Positions 25,614 through 33,252 of a stretch of DNA of 64,000 nucleotides are shown here, in pieces. Both the position numbers and the translations under genes were made by a program. Location: assembly GCA_963815655.1 (NCBI GenBank), contig CAWFHK010000002.1:1-64000 (forward strand), written 5' to 3'. Position 1 is the stretch's first letter. Each line of letters begins with the position of its first letter. The stretch is from JAWOLE01 sp963815655 (lineage in GTDB: Bacteria; Acidobacteriota; Thermoanaerobaculia; UBA5066; Gp7-AA6). The notes below the pieces were generated by a model. It was not told the origin of the DNA and did no database searches. It saw nothing but the letters and a program-made list of their open reading frames with translations.

Positions 25614-26636
25614 TCATCCCAATATGGTCCTGTCCGCCGCGATGGCATCGCGCAGCTCCCCGGGGGTCACCACGGCGGTCCCCATTTTCATGACCGCGAC
25701 GCCCCCCGCGAAGTTGGCCAGCAGCGCCGCTTCCAGGGACGTCGCGCCGGAAGCGAGCGCCAGCGAGAACGCCGCCAGCACCGTGTCTCCCGCCCCGGTC
25801 ACGTCGGCGACCTGATCGGTGCCGTGAACGGGGATCGAGACCGGCCGCGCTCCGTCCTGGAAGAGGGCCATGCCCCGCGAGCCCCGGGTGACGAGCACCG
25901 TCGGACACCCTATCCGGCGGGCGAGGGCACGGGCGGCGCCTTCGAGCTCTTCGGCCGAATCGCCGAGCGGCTGACCGATCGCCTCCTCGAGCTCTTCTTC
26001 GTTGGGAGTCACGGCGTCGGCGCCCGCGAACCCGGCCAGGCCGTGCCGGGAATCCACGAGAATCGGCGTCGCCGAGGGGAGACCGGCCCGGAGGCGCGCG
26101 ACGGCGTCGGCGGGAACGGCGCCGTAGCCGTAATCGGAGACGACGGCGCCGCTGGCCTGTCCGGCCGCCTCCGCCAGACGTCTGGCGATCTTCCCGGCGA
26201 CGGACGCGTCCGGCGCCAGGCGGAACTCCCGGTCGTAACGCACGACCTGCTGCTTGATGCCGTGCGGGGCGCCCGCGAGGATGCGGGTCTTCGTGGGAGT
26301 GCCGTACCCCGCCGCCGCCAGGAGCCCGCTCGTCTCGATTCCGCGCTCCTCCAGGACCCACTTGAGCGTCCGTCCGGCCTCGTCCTCTCCCAGCGCCCCG
26401 ACGGGGACCGGCACTCCCCCGAGGGATCGGACGTTGGCGGCGGTGTTGCCCGCGCCGCCGGGCAGGTGCTCCTCCTTCCAGAACCGGAGGATCAGGACCG
26501 GGGCCTCGCGGCTGACCCTCTTGGGATGCCCGTAGAGGAAGCGATCGAGCACGTAGTCTCCGGCCACCACGAGGCGCCGGCCGGCAAAGGCGTCGACGAG
26601 CGAAGAGAGCCGTTGCCGGGAGATGTCGAAGCTCAT
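25614..26636 (-). CDS. hldE (N-terminal domain, rfaE1): D-glycero-beta-D-manno-heptose-7-phosphate kinase (PfkB family)
   Basis: 340 residues from the ATG at 26636 (a TTG directly upstream is possible). PfkB motifs: VAGDYVLDRFLYGHPKRVSREAPV, HLPGGAGNTAANVRSLGG near residue 60, the catalytic DVTGAGDTVLAAFSLAL with its Asp, and VSDYGYGAV. It phosphorylates heptose-7-phosphate at C1 in ADP-heptose synthesis. Operon order kinase - adenylyltransferase - WaaC follows the pathway. Confidence 0.93.
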   Translation of the reverse strand: MSFDISRQRLSSLVDAFAGRRLVVAGDYVLDRFLYGHPKRVSREAPVLILRFWKEEHLPGGAGNTAANVRSLGGVPVPVGALGEDEAGRTLKWVLEERGIETSGLLAAAGYGTPTKTRILAGAPHGIKQQVVRYDREFRLAPDASVAGKIARRLAEAAGQASGAVVSDYGYGAVPADAVARLRAGLPSATPILVDSRHGLAGFAGADAVTPNEEELEEAIGQPLGDSAEELEGAARALARRIGCPTVLVTRGSRGMALFQDGARPVSIPVHGTDQVADVTGAGDTVLAAFSLALASGATSLEAALLANFAGGVAVMKMGTAVVTPGELRDAIAADRTILG

Positions 26637-26647
26637 CAAACCCGGAC

Positions 26648-26653
26648 TATAAT
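26648..26653 (+). promoter_or_regulatory. Perfect -10 box (TATAAT) before the HNH gene
   Basis: TATAAT in the 38-bp gap between the divergent heptose kinase and HNH genes, 21 bp before the HNH ATG. No convincing -35 (GTCGAA at 17-bp spacing), and the site would give a very short leader. Confidence 0.4.
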
Positions 26654-26674
26654 TGCCGCCCTCGAGAAAGTCGC

Positions 26675-27256
26675 ATGCTGGATTCTCATGTGCTCGTTCT
26701 GAACCGGGTGTTTCAGGCCATACAGGTCACCTCGGTTCGCAAGGCGTTCTCCCTTTTCTACAAGGGGCACGTCCGGGCGGTGCTGCCGGATTACTCGACC
26801 TACGAGTTCGAGAACTGGTGCGACATCCCGGTGCAGCCGCAGGACGAGGTGGTCTTGACGCCGTCCATGGCGATCCGGGTCCCGCGCGTGATCGCGTTGA
26901 AGGACTTCGACCGGCTGCCGAGGCAGGACGTCAAGTTCTCCCGGCACAACATCTACCTGCGGGACGGGAACCGCTGCCAGTACTGCGGCCACAAGTTCTC
27001 TTCCTCCGAGCTGTCGCTCGACCACGTCGTCCCGCTGTCGCGGGGGGGCCGCTCCACGTGGGAGAACGTGGTGTGCGCCTGCCTCTCCTGCAACGTCAAG
27101 AAGGGCAACCGCAGCCCCCACGAGGCCTCGATGAAGCTGATCGCCCAGCCTCGCAAGCCCCGCTGGCATCCGGTCGGCCACTTCGGCTCCAACAAAGTCC
27201 ACCCCGCGTGGCGCAACTTCCTCGACCTCGCCTACTGGAACACCGAGCTCAAGTAG
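26675..27256 (+). CDS. HNH endonuclease family protein
   Basis: 193 residues. N-terminal region MLDSHVLVLNRVFQAIQVTSVRKAFSLFYKG is characteristic of a widespread HNH family found in Acidobacteria and Deltaproteobacteria. The HNH domain (about residues 100-150) has RCQYCG, the SLDHVVPLSRGGRSTWENVV core with catalytic His, and CLSCNVKKGNR, with two CxxC zinc knuckles. Biological role unknown; it is a solitary chromosomal gene inside LPS genes, oriented against them. Its stop codon (27254-27256) is contributed by the left arm of hairpin element 10. Confidence 0.9.
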   Translation: MLDSHVLVLNRVFQAIQVTSVRKAFSLFYKGHVRAVLPDYSTYEFENWCDIPVQPQDEVVLTPSMAIRVPRVIALKDFDRLPRQDVKFSRHNIYLRDGNRCQYCGHKFSSSELSLDHVVPLSRGGRSTWENVVCACLSCNVKKGNRSPHEASMKLIAQPRKPRWHPVGHFGSNKVHPAWRNFLDLAYWNTELK

Positions 27257-27331
27257 GTGGTAGGTGTTAGGTGATAGGTGTTAGGGACCAGAGCTGAGCC
27301 CTACCACCCACCACCTACCACCTACCACCTA
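27254..27331. repeat. Heptad hairpin element 10 (TAGGTGG/TAGGTGT units)
   Basis: Left arm TAGGTGG, TAGGTGT, TAGGTGA, TAGGTGT; loop of about 20 bp; right arm of CTACCAC, CCACCA and CTACCAC units. The left arm supplies the stop codon of the HNH gene, the right arm the last five codons and stop (27315-27317) of waaF. Confidence 0.9.
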
Positions 27332-28310
27332 AGACCTCCTCGACCGCCGCGAATGCCATTTCGACGCTGATCTCCCCCATGCACTCGTGCCCGTACGGGC
27401 ACTGCTTCAGGAAGCAGGGGGAGCAGAAGATGTAGCGGTCGAGGACCCGGGACGGAGAGCCGGTCGGCGCCGTCCGGCCTGGGTCCGTCGGGCCGAAGAA
27501 CGCGACGACCGGAGTTCCGACCGCGGCGGCCAGGTGCATCGGGCCCGAGTCGTTGGCCACGAGGACGCGCGCGAGGGAGAAGAGAGCGGCGAGCTCGACC
27601 GGGTCGAGGTCGGAGCCGAGAACCGGCAGACGCGAGTGGGAAGAGGCCGCGGCGGCCGCGCCGAGATTCTCCTCGCCCGGTCCGATGACGACGGCGCGGA
27701 CGATCCCCCTGTCGGCCAGGAGGTCGGCCAGGGCGCCGTACCGCTCGGGGGGCCAGCGCTTGGTCCAGCCGAACGCCGCGCCCGGCGCGAGGAGCGCCAG
27801 CGGCTGTTCGCGATCGATGCCGGCGGCCCTCAGCGAGGAGGAGGCTCGGTCGAGGGCCTGCGACGTCACCGGGAGCCTCGGCGCCTCGAGATCGGGCTCG
27901 ATGCTCCGCGACCGGAGCAGCGCGTCGTAGTCGCGCAGCTGGTGCGCCGTCCGGGGAGGCGGGCGCAGGGCGAGCGTGAGCAGCGGGCCGCGGCGATCGG
28001 TGTCGTATCCGAGCCGCTCCGGGATCCGCGCGAGCCAGGGAGCGACCGCGGAGCGGAAGGAATTCGGCAGGAGCCACGCTTCGTCGAACCGCCGCGAGCG
28101 CAGCGTCCGCGTGTCCTCGAAGAGACCGGACCGCTCGACGACGGCGTCGGCGCTCCCCTCCGCCCGGAAGAGGGAGGCGGTTCCGCCCCGCGCGAGGACC
28201 GCCAGCCCGTCCCCCGGTCGAGCCCGCCGGATCGCCCGAAGGACCGGCAGAGCCATCACGCAGTCTCCGAGCCAGTTCGGCGCCACGACCACCCTCGACA
28301 CTTCGGCCAC
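27315..28310 (-). CDS. waaF: Lipopolysaccharide heptosyltransferase II (WaaF-like)
   Basis: 331 residues, GT9 family. N-terminus RVVVAPNWLGDCVMALPVLRAIRRARPG is the WaaF type. LLAPGAAFGWTKRWPPERYGALADLL, LVANDSGPMHLAAAVGTPVVAFFGPTDPGRTAP and the C-terminal IFCSPCFLKQCPYGHECMGEIS motif agree with heptosyltransferase II. It adds the second inner-core heptose. The final LGGRW residues are encoded by the arm of hairpin element 10. It begins 6 bp after the lpxL-like stop, in one operon with waaA-lpxK-lpxL. Confidence 0.9.
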   Translation of the reverse strand: MAEVSRVVVAPNWLGDCVMALPVLRAIRRARPGDGLAVLARGGTASLFRAEGSADAVVERSGLFEDTRTLRSRRFDEAWLLPNSFRSAVAPWLARIPERLGYDTDRRGPLLTLALRPPPRTAHQLRDYDALLRSRSIEPDLEAPRLPVTSQALDRASSSLRAAGIDREQPLALLAPGAAFGWTKRWPPERYGALADLLADRGIVRAVVIGPGEENLGAAAAASSHSRLPVLGSDLDPVELAALFSLARVLVANDSGPMHLAAAVGTPVVAFFGPTDPGRTAPTGSPSRVLDRYIFCSPCFLKQCPYGHECMGEISVEMAFAAVEEVLGGRW

Positions 28311-28316
28311 GGCGTT

Positions 28317-29324
28317 CTACTTTGGACCTTGGACCTTGGACCTTGGACTTGCTTCCGGCCTGGTCCGCCAGCGGTTGTGCATCCAGAGCCAGGCGGCCGG
28401 GTCGCCGCGGATGGCCTTCTCGGTCACCGCCATGTAGCGCTCCGTGGCGCGCCGGACGCGTTCCTCCCGCCCCGCGCCGTCGGCCGCGAATTCCTCGCCG
28501 AGGATGGGCTCCTCGAATTGAAGACGATAGCGGCCCCGCCCGAGCGGCCACGTGAAGACCGGCACGACGGCGGCGCCGGTCTTGATCTGGAAGAGCGCCA
28601 GGGACGGCGTCGTGGCCGCCAGGCGCCCGAAGAAGGGAACGAAGACCGCCTCCTCGGCCAGGACGTTCTGATCCGCCAGGACCGCCACCGTCTCGTTGGC
28701 GCGGATCGCGCGCAGGATCTCCCGCGCCGCCTCCTTCTTGCGGATGACCCGGTTGCCCAGGCGGGTCCGCCGGTATTCGAGCTCCTCTTCCAGGAGGGGG
28801 TTGTCGAGCGGCCGCACGACGGAGGAGATCGGTCCCGCGATGAGCCCGGCGCGGATGGCGCCGATCTCCCAGCTCCCGAAGTGCGCCGAGAGGAGGAAGA
28901 TCCCCTTGCCGCGGGCGCGGGCCGCGGCGAAGTGTTCTTCTCCCGCGAGCGTGACCCGCGAGAGGACCTCGTCGCGCGCCAGCCGCGAAGACTCGAGGAA
29001 TTCCATGAAGGCGGCCCCCAGGTTCGCCGCGCACGCGCGGGCGATCCGGCGGATCTCGCCGCGGCTCTTCTCGGGGAACGCCTGCGTCAGGTTCTCCAGG
29101 AGGATGCGGCGGCGCGAGCCCGGGACCAGGAAGAAGAGCCGCGACACCGTGCGGCCGAACCGGGTCGAGGCGCCCCGGGGCATGAGCCTCAGGATTCCGA
29201 GAGCGCCGCGCAGAACGGCGCGCTCCAGCCTGTGGCGAAGAAGGGATCGTCCTCCGCGGCGGCCGCGGGCGCGTTCCTCCGATTGCCGATGCCCGGTTTC
29301 CGATTTCCGATTCGGAATGCTCAT
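28317..29324 (-). CDS. lpxL: Lipid A biosynthesis acyltransferase (LpxL/HtrB family)
   Basis: 335 residues. The LABLAT motifs are present: LSAHFGSWEIGAIRAG (HX4-D/E catalytic box, His in SAHFG), VVRPLDNPLLEEELEYRR, ADQNVLAEEAVFVPFFGRLAATTPS and WLWMHNRWRTRPE. It adds a secondary acyl chain to Kdo2-lipid A. Start ATG overlaps the lpxK stop (ATGA). Both ends are odd: residues 2-17 (SIPNRKSETGHRQSEE) translate an AATCGGAA-unit repeat, and the C-terminal RSKVQGPRSKVQGPK translates GGTCCAA units including the stop codon. Confidence 0.92.
   Translation of the reverse strand: MSIPNRKSETGHRQSEERARGRRGGRSLLRHRLERAVLRGALGILRLMPRGASTRFGRTVSRLFFLVPGSRRRILLENLTQAFPEKSRGEIRRIARACAANLGAAFMEFLESSRLARDEVLSRVTLAGEEHFAAARARGKGIFLLSAHFGSWEIGAIRAGLIAGPISSVVRPLDNPLLEEELEYRRTRLGNRVIRKKEAAREILRAIRANETVAVLADQNVLAEEAVFVPFFGRLAATTPSLALFQIKTGAAVVPVFTWPLGRGRYRLQFEEPILGEEFAADGAGREERVRRATERYMAVTEKAIRGDPAAWLWMHNRWRTRPEASPRSKVQGPK
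28319..28350. repeat. Single-arm heptad element 11 (TTGGACC units)
   Basis: Four consecutive TTGGACC/TTGGACT units encoding, on the minus strand, the last ~12 residues of LpxL. No opposite arm is seen nearby. The same unit family forms element 14 at 31.7 kb. Confidence 0.85.
29281..29324. repeat. Single-arm heptad element 12 (CCGATTT / GGAAATC units)
   Basis: GATTGCCGATGCCCGGTTTC then CGATTTCCGATTCGG. Lies entirely inside the first 15 codons of lpxL and reaches the lpxK/lpxL ATGA junction. Confidence 0.7.
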
Positions 29325-30346
29325 CTTCCGGCTCGCGCGACGGTCCGCGGCGTGCCGGAGACGAGCGAGGCGAGGAAGGGGAAGAAGCCGGGCTCGATGA
29401 CCTCCACGGAGAGGCGCAGCGTCGCCAGCGGCAGCCGCAGGCGCCCGGAGAGCTTGACCGCGTCCTTCTCCGTCGTGACGATCCAGGACGCGCCGGTCGC
29501 TTCCGCCTTGCGGTGGAGGAGCGCGATGTCGCGCGGGCGGTAGCGGTGGTGGTCCCGGAACGCCAGGGTCTCCTCGGGGAAGAGGTCGAGGGACGCGAGC
29601 GCCGAGGAAAAGCTCGCCGGCTGCGCCACCGCGCAGACCGCCACGAACCGCCGGCCGGTCAACGCGGCTCCTTCGATCGGGGCTCCCTTCTCGTCGTGCA
29701 GCCCGGCCGGCTTCAACCGAACCGTGAAGACGGGGGCCCCGGGATTCCAGCGCGCGAGCGTCTCGAGCGCCCCCGGCGGGGGGGTGTCCCTCTCGGCCCG
29801 CGTGAAGAGGAAGGCGTCGGCCCGCGCGAGCGCCGACAGAGGCTCGCGCAGGCGGCCGCGCGGCGGAAAACGCCCGCCCCCGAACGGGTCCCGGCCGTCC
29901 AGGAGCAGGAGGTTCGCGTCGCGTTCGACCGCGAGGTGTTGATAGCCGTCGTCCAGGATGAAGAGGTCCGCTCCGAGCCCGTCCGCGGCGCGGGCCGCCT
30001 CGACGCGGCGGTTCGCCACGACGATCACGACGCCCGGCAGGCGCAGGGCGAGCGCGACCGGTTCGTCTCCCCCCTGCTCCGCCGAGACCAGCGGGCCGTC
30101 TCCCGCAGAGACGACGACCACGCCCCGGGACTGGCGGCCGTAGCCGCGCGAGAGAATGGCCGGCCGCTTTCCTTCGAATCGCAGCCGGCGTGCCAGATGC
30201 GCCGCCATCGGCGTCTTCCCCGTTCCGCCCATCGTCAGGTTGCCGATCGAGATGACGGGATGCGGCAGGCGCGCGGACGCGGCGCGCCCCGAGGCGAACC
30301 GGCGCGCGCGGATTTCCATCAGCCGGGCGTAGAGGCTCGTGATCAC
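29321..30346 (-). CDS. lpxK: Tetraacyldisaccharide 4'-kinase LpxK
   Basis: 341 residues from the GTG at 30346 that overlaps the waaA stop (GTGA). Motifs: PVISIGNLTMGGTGKTPMAAHLARRL (Walker A, GGTGKTP), LSRGYGRQSRGVVVVS, GDEPVALALRLPG, LGADLFILDDGYQHLAVERDANLLLLDGRDPFGGG (DDGYQH catalytic motif) and FRDHHRYRPRDIA. It phosphorylates the 4' position of lipid A disaccharide at the inner membrane. Middle gene of the coupled waaA-lpxK-lpxL set. Confidence 0.95.
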   Translation of the reverse strand: MITSLYARLMEIRARRFASGRAASARLPHPVISIGNLTMGGTGKTPMAAHLARRLRFEGKRPAILSRGYGRQSRGVVVVSAGDGPLVSAEQGGDEPVALALRLPGVVIVVANRRVEAARAADGLGADLFILDDGYQHLAVERDANLLLLDGRDPFGGGRFPPRGRLREPLSALARADAFLFTRAERDTPPPGALETLARWNPGAPVFTVRLKPAGLHDEKGAPIEGAALTGRRFVAVCAVAQPASFSSALASLDLFPEETLAFRDHHRYRPRDIALLHRKAEATGASWIVTTEKDAVKLSGRLRLPLATLRLSVEVIEPGFFPFLASLVSGTPRTVARAGR

Positions 30347-31683
30347 GGTGCGGCCGCTCGCTCGCGGGCCGAACGGAGAAACCCGGCCACGGCGTCCGCG
30401 GTCGCGGCCGCGGCGCCGCGGCTCGCGGCCACGAAGCGCTTCGCACGCTCTCCCCGCGCGGCGGCCCCGGCGGGGTCCTTGACGGCGAGATCGAACGCCC
30501 GCGCCAGTTCCCGCGTGTCCGCGACACTCTCCAGGATGCCGAGGCGTTGCCCGGCCCGCGTGATCTCCCGGAAATTTCCGGTGTGAGGACCGACCAGGAC
30601 CGCGACCCCCTGGGCCCACGCCTCGATCGGATTGTGGCCTCCCGTCGCGATGAGGCTGCCGCCGAGGAACGCGAGGAACGCCTCGCCGTAGAGCGAGGCC
30701 AGCTCGCCGATCGAGTCGAGGAGGTAGACGGAAGAGGATTTGTGATTGGTGATTGGTGATTTGTGATCTGGATGCCGGATTCCCTCCGGGCCTTCGAGTC
30801 CCGAGTCCCGAGTCCCGAGTCCCGCGCCCGAGCGGCGGATCAGCCGGAAACCACGCGATTCGATCAGGCGCGCGACATCGTCGAAGCGTTCCGGGCGGCG
30901 CGGCGCGAGGACGAGAAGCGGGTGAGGGGAGAGCCCTTTCCAGGCTTCGAGGACCATCTCCTCTTCGCCTTCCCCCGTCGAGGCTGCGACGAGGACGGGC
31001 CGCCCCGCCGCCGCGGCACCCAGGCGCGCCGCGTCGGCGAACGGGGGAGCCGGCGCCAGGTCGTACTTGATGTTGCCCGTCACGAGGACCCGGTCCGGCC
31101 GGGCGCCGAGGCGTCCGATCCTCTTCGCGTCTTCCTCGGTCTGCATGGCGAAGAGCGAGACGTTGTCGAGGACCCGGCGAAACCACCCGCCCAGGAGAAG
31201 GTAGCGCCGGAAGGAGCGGTCGGAGATCCGGCCGTTGACCAGAGCGACCGGCACCCCTCGGGCTCGCGCCCGGTCGAGCAGGAGAGGCCAGAGCTCGGTC
31301 TCGGTCAGGACGATCACCCCCGCGCGGACGGCCGAAAGCGCCTTCTCGACCGGTCCCGCGAGATCGAGCGGGAAGGAAAAGACCGCGATGGACTGTCCCG
31401 CGAGGCGGCGCGCGGCCTCCAGTCCGGCCGCCGTCGTCACCGAGAGACCGAGCCGGGCCCCGGGCAATCTCTCGGCGAGGGCGGCCAGCAGGTTGCGGGC
31501 GGCGCCCACCTCTCCGACCGACACCGCGTGGACCCAGATACCGCCGTCCAGATCGGGGTAGGTTGTCAGTCCCAGCCGGCCCCGGATGTCTCCCAGCCGC
31601 CGCCGTCCCAGGGCCGACCGGACGAGCGCGTAGGGGGAATACACGAGGAGGGCGAGGACCGAAAGAACGCGGTAAAGGAACAT
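30343..31683 (-). CDS. waaA: 3-deoxy-D-manno-octulosonic acid (Kdo) transferase WaaA
   Basis: 446 residues, slightly longer than usual. N-terminal membrane anchor (FLYRVLSVLALLVYSPYALV), then IWVHAVSVGEVGAARNLLAAL with the conserved catalytic-region Glu, SVTTAAGLEAARRL, VLTETELWPLLLDRARARGVPVALVNGRISDRSFRRY, FAMQTEEDAKRIGRLGA and, in the C-domain, GGHNPIEAWAQGVAVLVGPHTGNF. Residues about 283-316 (GLGTRDSGL ... DHKSPITNHKS) are encoded by repeat element 13, inserted in frame between LIRRSG and SVYLLDSIGELASLYGEAF. The enzyme adds Kdo to lipid IVA; the insert would sit as a loop on the C-terminal domain. Confidence 0.95.
   Translation of the reverse strand: MFLYRVLSVLALLVYSPYALVRSALGRRRLGDIRGRLGLTTYPDLDGGIWVHAVSVGEVGAARNLLAALAERLPGARLGLSVTTAAGLEAARRLAGQSIAVFSFPLDLAGPVEKALSAVRAGVIVLTETELWPLLLDRARARGVPVALVNGRISDRSFRRYLLLGGWFRRVLDNVSLFAMQTEEDAKRIGRLGARPDRVLVTGNIKYDLAPAPPFADAARLGAAAAGRPVLVAASTGEGEEEMVLEAWKGLSPHPLLVLAPRRPERFDDVARLIESRGFRLIRRSGAGLGTRDSGLEGPEGIRHPDHKSPITNHKSSSVYLLDSIGELASLYGEAFLAFLGGSLIATGGHNPIEAWAQGVAVLVGPHTGNFREITRAGQRLGILESVADTRELARAFDLAVKDPAGAAARGERAKRFVAASRGAAAATADAVAGFLRSARERAAAP
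30737..30825. repeat. Heptad element 13, two unlike arms, in frame inside waaA
   Basis: 30737-30768: GATTTGT/GATTGGT units (four copies). 30793-30825: GAGTCCC units (four copies). The two arms are not complementary to each other, unlike most elements here; each looks like half of a hairpin. The reading frame of waaA continues through both. Confidence 0.9.
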
Positions 31684-31721
31684 CGCGGCGCAATTATCGC
31701 CGAGGCGGTTGATGCGCGGGG

Positions 31722-31817
31722 GAGTCCAAGGTCCAAGGTCCAGTGTCCAAAGTAGCCAGGAACGGGGGCGCCACCGTCAGTGGGCTATCTTGGACCCTGG
31801 ACTCTGGACTTTGGCCC
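31722..31817. repeat. Heptad hairpin element 14 (GTCCAAG units)
   Basis: Left arm GAGTCCAAGGTCCAAGGTCC then AGTGTCCAAAGTAGCC; loop about 24 bp; right arm GGGCTATCTTGGACCCTGGA then CTCTGGACTTTGGCCC. Sits between the divergent waaA and sigma-factor starts. The outermost blocks (GGCTA / TAGCC) flanking the loop pair as well. Confidence 0.9.
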
Positions 31818-31854
31818 CTGCATTCGGGGGTTTGGACTTACAATTCAAAGGTTT

Positions 31855-32550
31855 ATGTTTCGCAAAAAGCCTCCAACGGACGCCGACCCGCCTCCGTATA
31901 AGGAACGAATGGAGCTCGTTTACAGCGAGGACCGCCACCGCCAGGAGAGCCGGGAGCTTCCGGACAGGGAGCTTGCCATCCAGGCCCGGGCGGGGGACAT
32001 GCTCGCGTTCGAGACTCTCGTCCTGCGCAAGACGCCCGCCGTGATTTCGGTCGCCCGCCGCATCCTGGGCAACGCCGAGGATGCCCGGGACGTGGCGCAG
32101 ATGGCCTTCCTGCGGGTCTGGGAGCAGCTCTCCCGGTACGACGAGACCTATTCCTTCAACACCTGGCTCTACCGCATCGCCACCAACCTCTCGATCGACT
32201 TCCTGAGGAGCTCGCGCAGCCGCGAGCGGGCCCACACGGCGACGCTGCACCTGGTCCGGTTGCGAGAAAGCGAGACCGGCAGCGAGACGTCGCGGGCCGC
32301 CGAGGACGACTCGGCCTCGCGCCTCTTCCAGCGCGTCTCGGGACGGCTGACCGGGAAGCAGAAGGCGGCCTTCGTGCTGCGCGAGATGGAAGACCTGGAC
32401 ACGAGCGAGATCGCGGCCATCCTGAATTGCGGGGAGTCCACCGTGCGCAACCATCTCTTCAACGCGCGGCGGGTGCTCCGCCGCGAGATCGAGAGGATCG
32501 CGCCGGGCCTTCACCGCGCCGCGCCCCGGCCGGACGAGGAGAAGCCGTGA
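31855..32550 (+). CDS. ECF-type RNA polymerase sigma factor
   Basis: 231 residues from the ATG at 31855. Region 2: LETLVLRKTPAVISVARRILGNAEDARDVAQMAFLRVWEQL then YSFNTWLYRIATNLSIDFLR (-10 recognition/melting). Region 4: RLTGKQKAAFVLREMEDLDTSEIAAILNCGESTVRNHLFNARRVLRR. It belongs to the RpoE/ECF group with a 40-residue N-terminal extension. It overlaps the downstream zinc-finger anti-sigma gene by 4 bp and precedes the secretion locus, which it may control. Confidence 0.92.
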   Translation: MFRKKPPTDADPPPYKERMELVYSEDRHRQESRELPDRELAIQARAGDMLAFETLVLRKTPAVISVARRILGNAEDARDVAQMAFLRVWEQLSRYDETYSFNTWLYRIATNLSIDFLRSSRSRERAHTATLHLVRLRESETGSETSRAAEDDSASRLFQRVSGRLTGKQKAAFVLREMEDLDTSEIAAILNCGESTVRNHLFNARRVLRREIERIAPGLHRAAPRPDEEKP

Positions 32551-33107
32551 CGTTCTCCTGCGGAGAGGCCCGGGTCCGGTTCGAGAGTTATGCCGCCGAC
32601 GGCCTCGCGGCGGAGGAACGCCGCGCGGTGCGCGGGCACCTGGCCCTCTGCGCCGCCTGCCGGGAAGCGGCGGCGGCCCGCGATCCGCTCCTCGTTTTCG
32701 CCTCCGCGTCGGCGGCTCCGGCCCTCCCCCAGGATCCCGGCCGCGTGCTCGCGGCGGTGCGCGCGGGGATCGCGCTCCGGCAGGCTCAGGAGCGGCTGAA
32801 GGCGCCGCCCGCCCGGCGGCGCGTCGGCGCCCTCGCCTCGGCCGCGGCCGCCCTGGCCCTGACCCTGCTCGCGCCCGGCGCTCTGGAGTTCCGGGCTCCT
32901 TCGGCCTCAGCCCTCCCGCCGGCGGGACGGGAGGCCGCGAAGTCGAGCGTCGTTCCGGCGGCCAACCCCGTGCCGCCGTCGGACGTCTTCGAGAAGACGG
33001 GCCGGGGAGCCGGGAAGTCTCCGACGGACGCCACGATCTACGAACTGAACCCGGGCGCCGGACAGCCCCGGGTCGTCTGGATCGTGGACCGTTCCATCGA
33101 TATCTGA
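32547..33107 (+). CDS. Zinc-finger anti-sigma factor, membrane-anchored
   Basis: 186 residues from a GTG overlapping the sigma-factor stop. The N-terminus has CGEARVRFESYAADGLAAEE then HLALCAACREA, the H-x3-C-x2-C zinc motif of ZAS anti-sigma domains. One membrane segment follows (VGALASAAAALALTLLAPGAL, about residues 92-112), then a Pro/Ala-rich exported tail. It probably holds the ECF sigma factor at the inner membrane until a cell-envelope signal arrives. Confidence 0.85.
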   Translation: MTFSCGEARVRFESYAADGLAAEERRAVRGHLALCAACREAAAARDPLLVFASASAAPALPQDPGRVLAAVRAGIALRQAQERLKAPPARRRVGALASAAAALALTLLAPGALEFRAPSASALPPAGREAAKSSVVPAANPVPPSDVFEKTGRGAGKSPTDATIYELNPGAGQPRVVWIVDRSIDI

Positions 33108-33109
33108 GG

Positions 33110-33209
33110 GATTGGTGATTGGTGATTTGTGATGGGTGATTTTGTTGGGTGATGGGTGACTGAGGGCGCCAGCCCGAGATCACAAATCACAAATCACAAA
33201 TCACAAATC
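33110..33209. repeat. Heptad hairpin element 15 (GATTTGT/GATGGGT units)
   Basis: Left arm with GATTGGT x2, GATTTGT, GATGGGT and two more GATGGGT-like units (51 bp); right arm of four ATCACAA units. Begins 3 bp after the anti-sigma stop codon and ends about 43 bp before the next start. Confidence 0.9.
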
Positions 33210-33252
33210 TCCCGGGTTGTCCCGGACTTTCCGGGGCGGGGTTTTCATTCGG

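Noticed and set aside
25046..25648. A longer start for the heptose adenylyltransferase at 25648
   Set aside because: It would translate the hairpin and overlap the kinase gene; the ATG at 25519 gives the normal protein start.
31780..31854. N-terminal extension of the sigma factor into hairpin element 14
   Set aside because: The upstream ATG gives a repeat-encoded peptide (LGPWTLDFGP) not seen in sigma factors, and the ATG at 31855 is adequate; unlike the pseudopilins, translation of the repeat is not forced here.
33212..33235. A third CCGGG triplet upstream of the secretin-N-like gene
   Set aside because: Boxes are CCGGG, CCGGA, CCGGG at 10- and 9-bp spacing; it does not keep the 11-bp period of sites A and B.
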